8,210 nucleotides of DNA, taken from NCBI GenBank assembly GCA_031267005.1, contig JAIRZX010000236.1, forward strand, positions 1-8,210, read 5' to 3'. Origin of the DNA: Deltaproteobacteria bacterium. Its GTDB lineage: Bacteria > Desulfobacterota > Desulfarculia > Adiutricales > Adiutricaceae. Shown here in pieces: positions 6,541 to 8,210 of this stretch. Position numbers and translations under genes: made by a program. The notes under the pieces are model-generated. The model did not search any database and was not told the origin of the DNA. It saw nothing but the letters and a program-made list of their open reading frames with translations. Within the stretch, counting starts at the first letter, position 1, and each line of letters starts with the position of its first letter.

Positions 6541-6580
6541 AATAGCCCGGAATAGTCCGGGATAGCCCGGAATAGCCCGG
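6541..6580. repeat. Four 10-bp tandem repeats just after lgt
   Basis: The units AATAGCCCGG, AATAGTCCGG, GATAGCCCGG and AATAGCCCGG follow one another without gaps, starting 6 bases after the lgt stop. The first unit also pairs with the end of lgt: GGGCTA (6529-6534) against TAGCCC (6543-6548). The units have CCCGG..CCGGG symmetry, so the array can fold into small stems. It may serve as an mRNA 3' structure or be a slippage-prone minisatellite. Confidence 0.85.
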
Positions 6581-6939
6581 GCAAGAACCTTGGGGGAGGG
6601 CCAGAAAGGGTTGCAAGGGCCGGACCGGTAGGCGTTGCCTTCGCGGCGCCCCGGGCGGCCAGCCGGTTGCTGGGCTTTCCAGGCGTTACGGGCGGCGCGG
6701 CGAGAGGGGGTGCCGCCTTGACGGTGGCGCCCGTGGGCGTAAAGGAAGGGTGTCGGACTAATCGGCGGGGGCCGAAGGGATTGAGGCGGCTGAAGCTTAC
6801 GGAGGGGCGGGGGGGGGCTGAAGGGCGGCCAAGCTCTACGTCCCAGTTTGCCGACCTATGTTTGTTGGCGAAAGGCCAGGGATAGCGTTGGTGTTCGGAG
6901 CGTCGGCGGCAAGTTGCCCCTGATCCAGCTGATGGGGCG

Positions 6940-6963
6940 CCTCATATTGACTTTGATATGAGG
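6940..6963. repeat. 8-bp inverted repeat at the composition boundary
   Basis: Arms CCTCATAT (6940-6947) and ATATGAGG (6956-6963) are perfectly complementary around an 8-base spacer. The repeat sits at the switch from GC-rich to AT-rich DNA, about 80 bases before the antitoxin start. It could be an operator, the end of a mobile segment, or chance. Confidence 0.5.
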
Positions 6964-6987
6964 GTGACGTATTGGAATAAGAATTCA

Positions 6988-7032
6988 TTGTTTTTATTGT
7001 TACCATTATAGATTATGAGTTTTATTATAAAA
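6988..7032 (+). promoter_or_regulatory. Possible promoter and operator of the toxin-antitoxin pair
   Basis: A weak pair TTGTTT (6988-6993) and GATTAT (7011-7016) is spaced by 17 bases. Immediately downstream, a perfect inverted repeat TTTTAT (7020-7025) and ATAAAA (7027-7032) flanks one base and ends 13 bases before the antitoxin ATG, a position typical for toxin-antitoxin autorepression. AT-rich sequence makes chance matches likely. Confidence 0.3.
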
Positions 7033-7045
7033 CTATAGGTTGTAC

Positions 7046-7279
7046 ATGGCTATTATCCAGAAATTCCTTAACATACCTGAGGATAGACGCTTAAAGTTGG
7101 ATTTAGAGTTGCCTCGCGATATACCTTCAGGTGCGGCTAAAATTATTATTGTTATAAAACCTGTTTCCAAAAAAAAATCAAAACGGGGCGTTTTGGATTT
7201 TTGGGGAATTTTTAAAGACCACCCGGCTTTTCAGGGCGATCCGGTTGAAATACAGAGGAAAATGCGTGATGGATGGTAG
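7046..7279 (+). CDS. Small antitoxin of a VapBC-type toxin-antitoxin pair
   Basis: The 77-residue protein begins MAIIQKFLNIPEDRRLKLDL. The beta-rich first half, with LELPRDIPSGAAKIIIVI, is of a type often found before PIN-domain toxins. The second half is basic (SKKKSKRG), then ends in DFWGIFKDHPAFQGDPVEIQ and a final RKMRDGW, which is like the toxin-wrapping tails of such antitoxins. It would bind and neutralise the PIN RNase and may repress its own promoter. ATG 7046 is preferred over TTG 7040 because AGG lies 6 bases upstream and homolog-like sequence starts at MAIIQ. Its TAG stop overlaps the toxin start by 11 bases, indicating translational coupling. Codon use is much more AT-rich than in purH or lgt, which suggests lateral acquisition. 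The exact antitoxin family is not certain. Confidence 0.75.
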   Translation: MAIIQKFLNIPEDRRLKLDLELPRDIPSGAAKIIIVIKPVSKKKSKRGVLDFWGIFKDHPAFQGDPVEIQRKMRDGW

Positions 7280-7649
7280 TTTTCTTTTTGACACTAATAT
7301 ATTAATTGGCATTTTGAATGGTAGAATTAATAAAGATGGTATTGAAATAGATTTTTCAAACGATAGATTGTTTGCCAGTATTTTTACAAGAATCGAACTA
7401 TTATCAGCTCCATCTCTATCTTCCTCAGAAGAAGGGGACATTGATACACTGTTAAAAAATTTTTAGATTTTAAAAATTAATAAAAAAATAGAGAAGACAA
7501 TAGTTTTAATTAGCCGTAATTCCTATTTAAAAATGCCGGATGCTATAATTATCGCTTCCGCTTTAAGTGTTGGAGCTATGTTGTTAACCAATGATAAATA
7601 GATACTAGCATTAAAGTGGCCTGGATTAAAAGTCCGATCTCTTCTTTGA
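7269..7649 (+). pseudogene. PIN-domain (VapC-like) toxin interrupted by two in-frame TAG codons
   Basis: VapC toxins are Mg-dependent PIN-domain ribonucleases. Read through, the frame from ATG 7269 to TGA 7647-7649 gives 126 codons, the normal VapC length. All four expected acidic residues are kept: Asp8 (FDTNILI), Glu43 (TRIELL), the Asp of MPDAIIIASAL (residue 90), and the Asp of LLTNDK (residue 109). Two TAG codons interrupt it, at 7464-7466 (codon 66, after LLKNF) and 7599-7601 (codon 111, just after LLTNDK). There is no frameshift, and family-like sequence resumes after each TAG. AGAGGA lies 9 bases before the ATG. Without readthrough the product is 65 residues with only two of the catalytic acids, so it should be inactive. 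TAG is an ordinary stop for the neighbouring antitoxin, purH and membrane genes, so decay by point mutation is the simplest reading. Amber suppression or recoding is the alternative. Confidence 0.85.
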
Positions 7650-7717
7650 AATTAACTCAATGAATATTTTTATAATTAGTTTCATATAAGCTGATAATTG
7701 AGGTCTGGAGAAAACAA

Positions 7718-7746
7718 AAAGCCATTCCTAGCTCGAACCGGGCTTT
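7718..7746 (+). terminator. Weak hairpin downstream of the toxin-antitoxin pair
   Basis: Arms AAAGCC (7718-7723) and GGCTTT (7741-7746) are perfectly complementary around a 17-base loop, about 70 bases after the final TGA of the toxin. No strong T run follows the stem, so its role as a terminator is doubtful. Confidence 0.25.
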
Positions 7747-7779
7747 CGTGAGGATAAAGATCGGATCATTGGGGATATG

Positions 7780-7804
7780 AAAAAAAGTTGCGTAAATTTA
7801 CCGC
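7780..7804 (-). terminator. Possible rho-independent terminator of the small minus-strand ORF
   Basis: On the minus strand a near-palindrome (positions 7804-7790, containing GTAAATTTAC) is followed by AAC and then seven Ts (7786-7780). It begins immediately after the TAG stop at 7806-7808. The stem is only about five pairs with a bulge, so strength is questionable, but the placement fits. Confidence 0.4.
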
Positions 7805-7805
7805 A

Positions 7806-7994
7806 CTAAAGCGTATAATCGGCATCAGAAGTATTTATGAAAAGGAGAAGGTGATTATTGTTATGGAAGACGGGTAGCCATTTTTTGGCATAATGATTAT
7901 ATTTCAGTTCCCTTCCAAGGATTTTATTGGGCAGGGTTTTCGCTTGTAAAACTGTTTCTTTCAAATTGAAAAATAATAAACCATTAATTTCCAT
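7806..7994 (-). CDS. Small hypothetical protein
   Basis: I do not recognise this 62-residue protein (MEINGLLFFNLKETVLQAKT...). It is mixed alpha/beta in appearance, mildly basic, with no signal peptide, membrane helix or catalytic motif that I can see. It ends HLLLFINTSDADYTL. ATG 7994 has AAGGA directly against it and another AAAGGA about 11 bases upstream. A TTG start at 8030 would give 74 residues (MGPEPLERIRKG...), but it follows a stop codon directly and crosses into GC-rich sequence. The frame is AT-rich like the toxin-antitoxin region, and a terminator-like element follows its stop, both of which support a real gene. It may be another accessory-island gene or the remnant of a longer one. 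Confidence 0.45.
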   Translation of the reverse strand: MEINGLLFFNLKETVLQAKTLPNKILGRELKYNHYAKKWLPVFHNNNHLLLFINTSDADYTL

Positions 7995-8034
7995 TCCTTT
8001 CCGTATCCTTTCAAGGGGTTCTGGACCCAATTAC

Positions 8035-8051
8035 GGGCTATCGGATAGCCC
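8035..8051. repeat. Perfect 17-bp palindrome (8-bp arms, 1-base centre)
   Basis: Arms GGGCTATC (8035-8042) and GATAGCCC (8044-8051) flank one G. It lies where AT-rich sequence returns to GC-rich sequence and just upstream of the small minus-strand ORF. It could be an operator or a hairpin at the end of the AT-rich insert. The rest, 8052-8210, shows no gene I can defend. Confidence 0.6.
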
Positions 8052-8210
8052 TCCCTCCACAAACCAGCTCTGGCCCCGTAGAGATCCGGCAGATTCCCCC
8101 ATCGTGCCTCGCCTGTTGCTCGCCGAGGTCTGGCAGATCGCCCAGAGATACCGGCTTATTATTTCCGCTAGTGGTTTGACGGGTTATTCCCGTGAACGGA
8201 TACTTCTTCT

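Larger units (their letters stand above)
6536..7045. other. Intergenic region spanning the GC-rich to AT-rich boundary
   Basis: Beyond the tandem repeats, 6581-6940 is GC-rich with no credible gene. The 72-residue frame at 6667-6885 is compositionally biased and has no family features. A G9 run lies at 6809-6817. Base composition drops abruptly after about 6940 to AT-rich sequence that continues through the toxin-antitoxin pair. The last 60 bases probably hold the antitoxin promoter. Confidence 0.6.

Noticed and set aside
7733..7747. GGTTCGAGC on the minus strand resembling a tRNA T-loop.
   Set aside because: The flanking bases cannot form a T-stem and no acceptor, D or anticodon arm is present.
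828..8202. A 13-bp sequence TATCCGTTCACGG at 828-840 recurs inverted at 8190-8202.
   Set aside because: The match does not extend, and about one such match is expected by chance in a window of this size.
7987..8210. Open plus-strand frame running off the right edge (ends ...LTGYSRERILL).
   Set aside because: It has no convincing start or ribosome binding site and crosses the opposing small ORF. The minus strand has an equally open frame, so neither is defensible.

Overview
The window is a GC-rich bacterial chromosomal segment (roughly 60-65% G+C by eye from 0.9 to 6.9 kb) with a sharply AT-rich right end from about 6.95 kb to 8.03 kb. Two core genes are secure: a stand-alone AICAR formyltransferase (1199-2497, +) and a short-form prolipoprotein diacylglyceryl transferase, lgt (5675-6535, +). 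A formyltransferase separate from the IMP cyclohydrolase domain, together with a short Lgt carrying the GCFxxGCC signature, resembles anaerobic Desulfobacterota (delta-proteobacteria) and relatives. That taxonomic placement is a low-confidence inference.

Layout: (1) 1-550, minus strand, the N-terminal part of an AAA-like ATP-binding protein running off the left edge. (2) 551-1198, a long non-coding leader before purH. Its last 80 bases hold mutually exclusive hairpins. (3) 1199-2497, the formyltransferase. (4) 2498-3415, a 918-base gap between convergent genes, with several inverted repeats and no convincing gene. (5) 3416-5566, minus strand, two tandem paralogous six-helix membrane proteins. 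The second has a long Pro/Gln-rich N-terminal region with GYxxPxQ heptads. They probably form one operon read from a sigma70-like promoter at 5585-5613. (6) 5675-6535, lgt, divergent from that operon and followed at once by four 10-bp tandem repeats. (7) 6536-7045, a non-coding stretch that crosses the GC/AT boundary. (8) 7046-7649, a type II toxin-antitoxin pair in which the PIN-domain toxin frame contains two in-frame TAG codons. (9) 7806-7994, minus strand, a small unrecognised ORF.

The core genes do unrelated housekeeping work: purine synthesis and lipoprotein lipidation. The accessory parts (AAA-like ATPase, AT-rich toxin-antitoxin pair) look laterally acquired. Coding density is low, with three non-coding gaps of 500-900 bases and a toxin that is probably decayed. 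The most rewarding points for a second look are the amber-interrupted PIN toxin, the switch-like purH leader, the paralogous membrane pair with codon-level evidence for its upstream starts, and the substituted Lgt signature. I found no CRISPR array, no tRNA or rRNA, no transposase and no clear new defence system.
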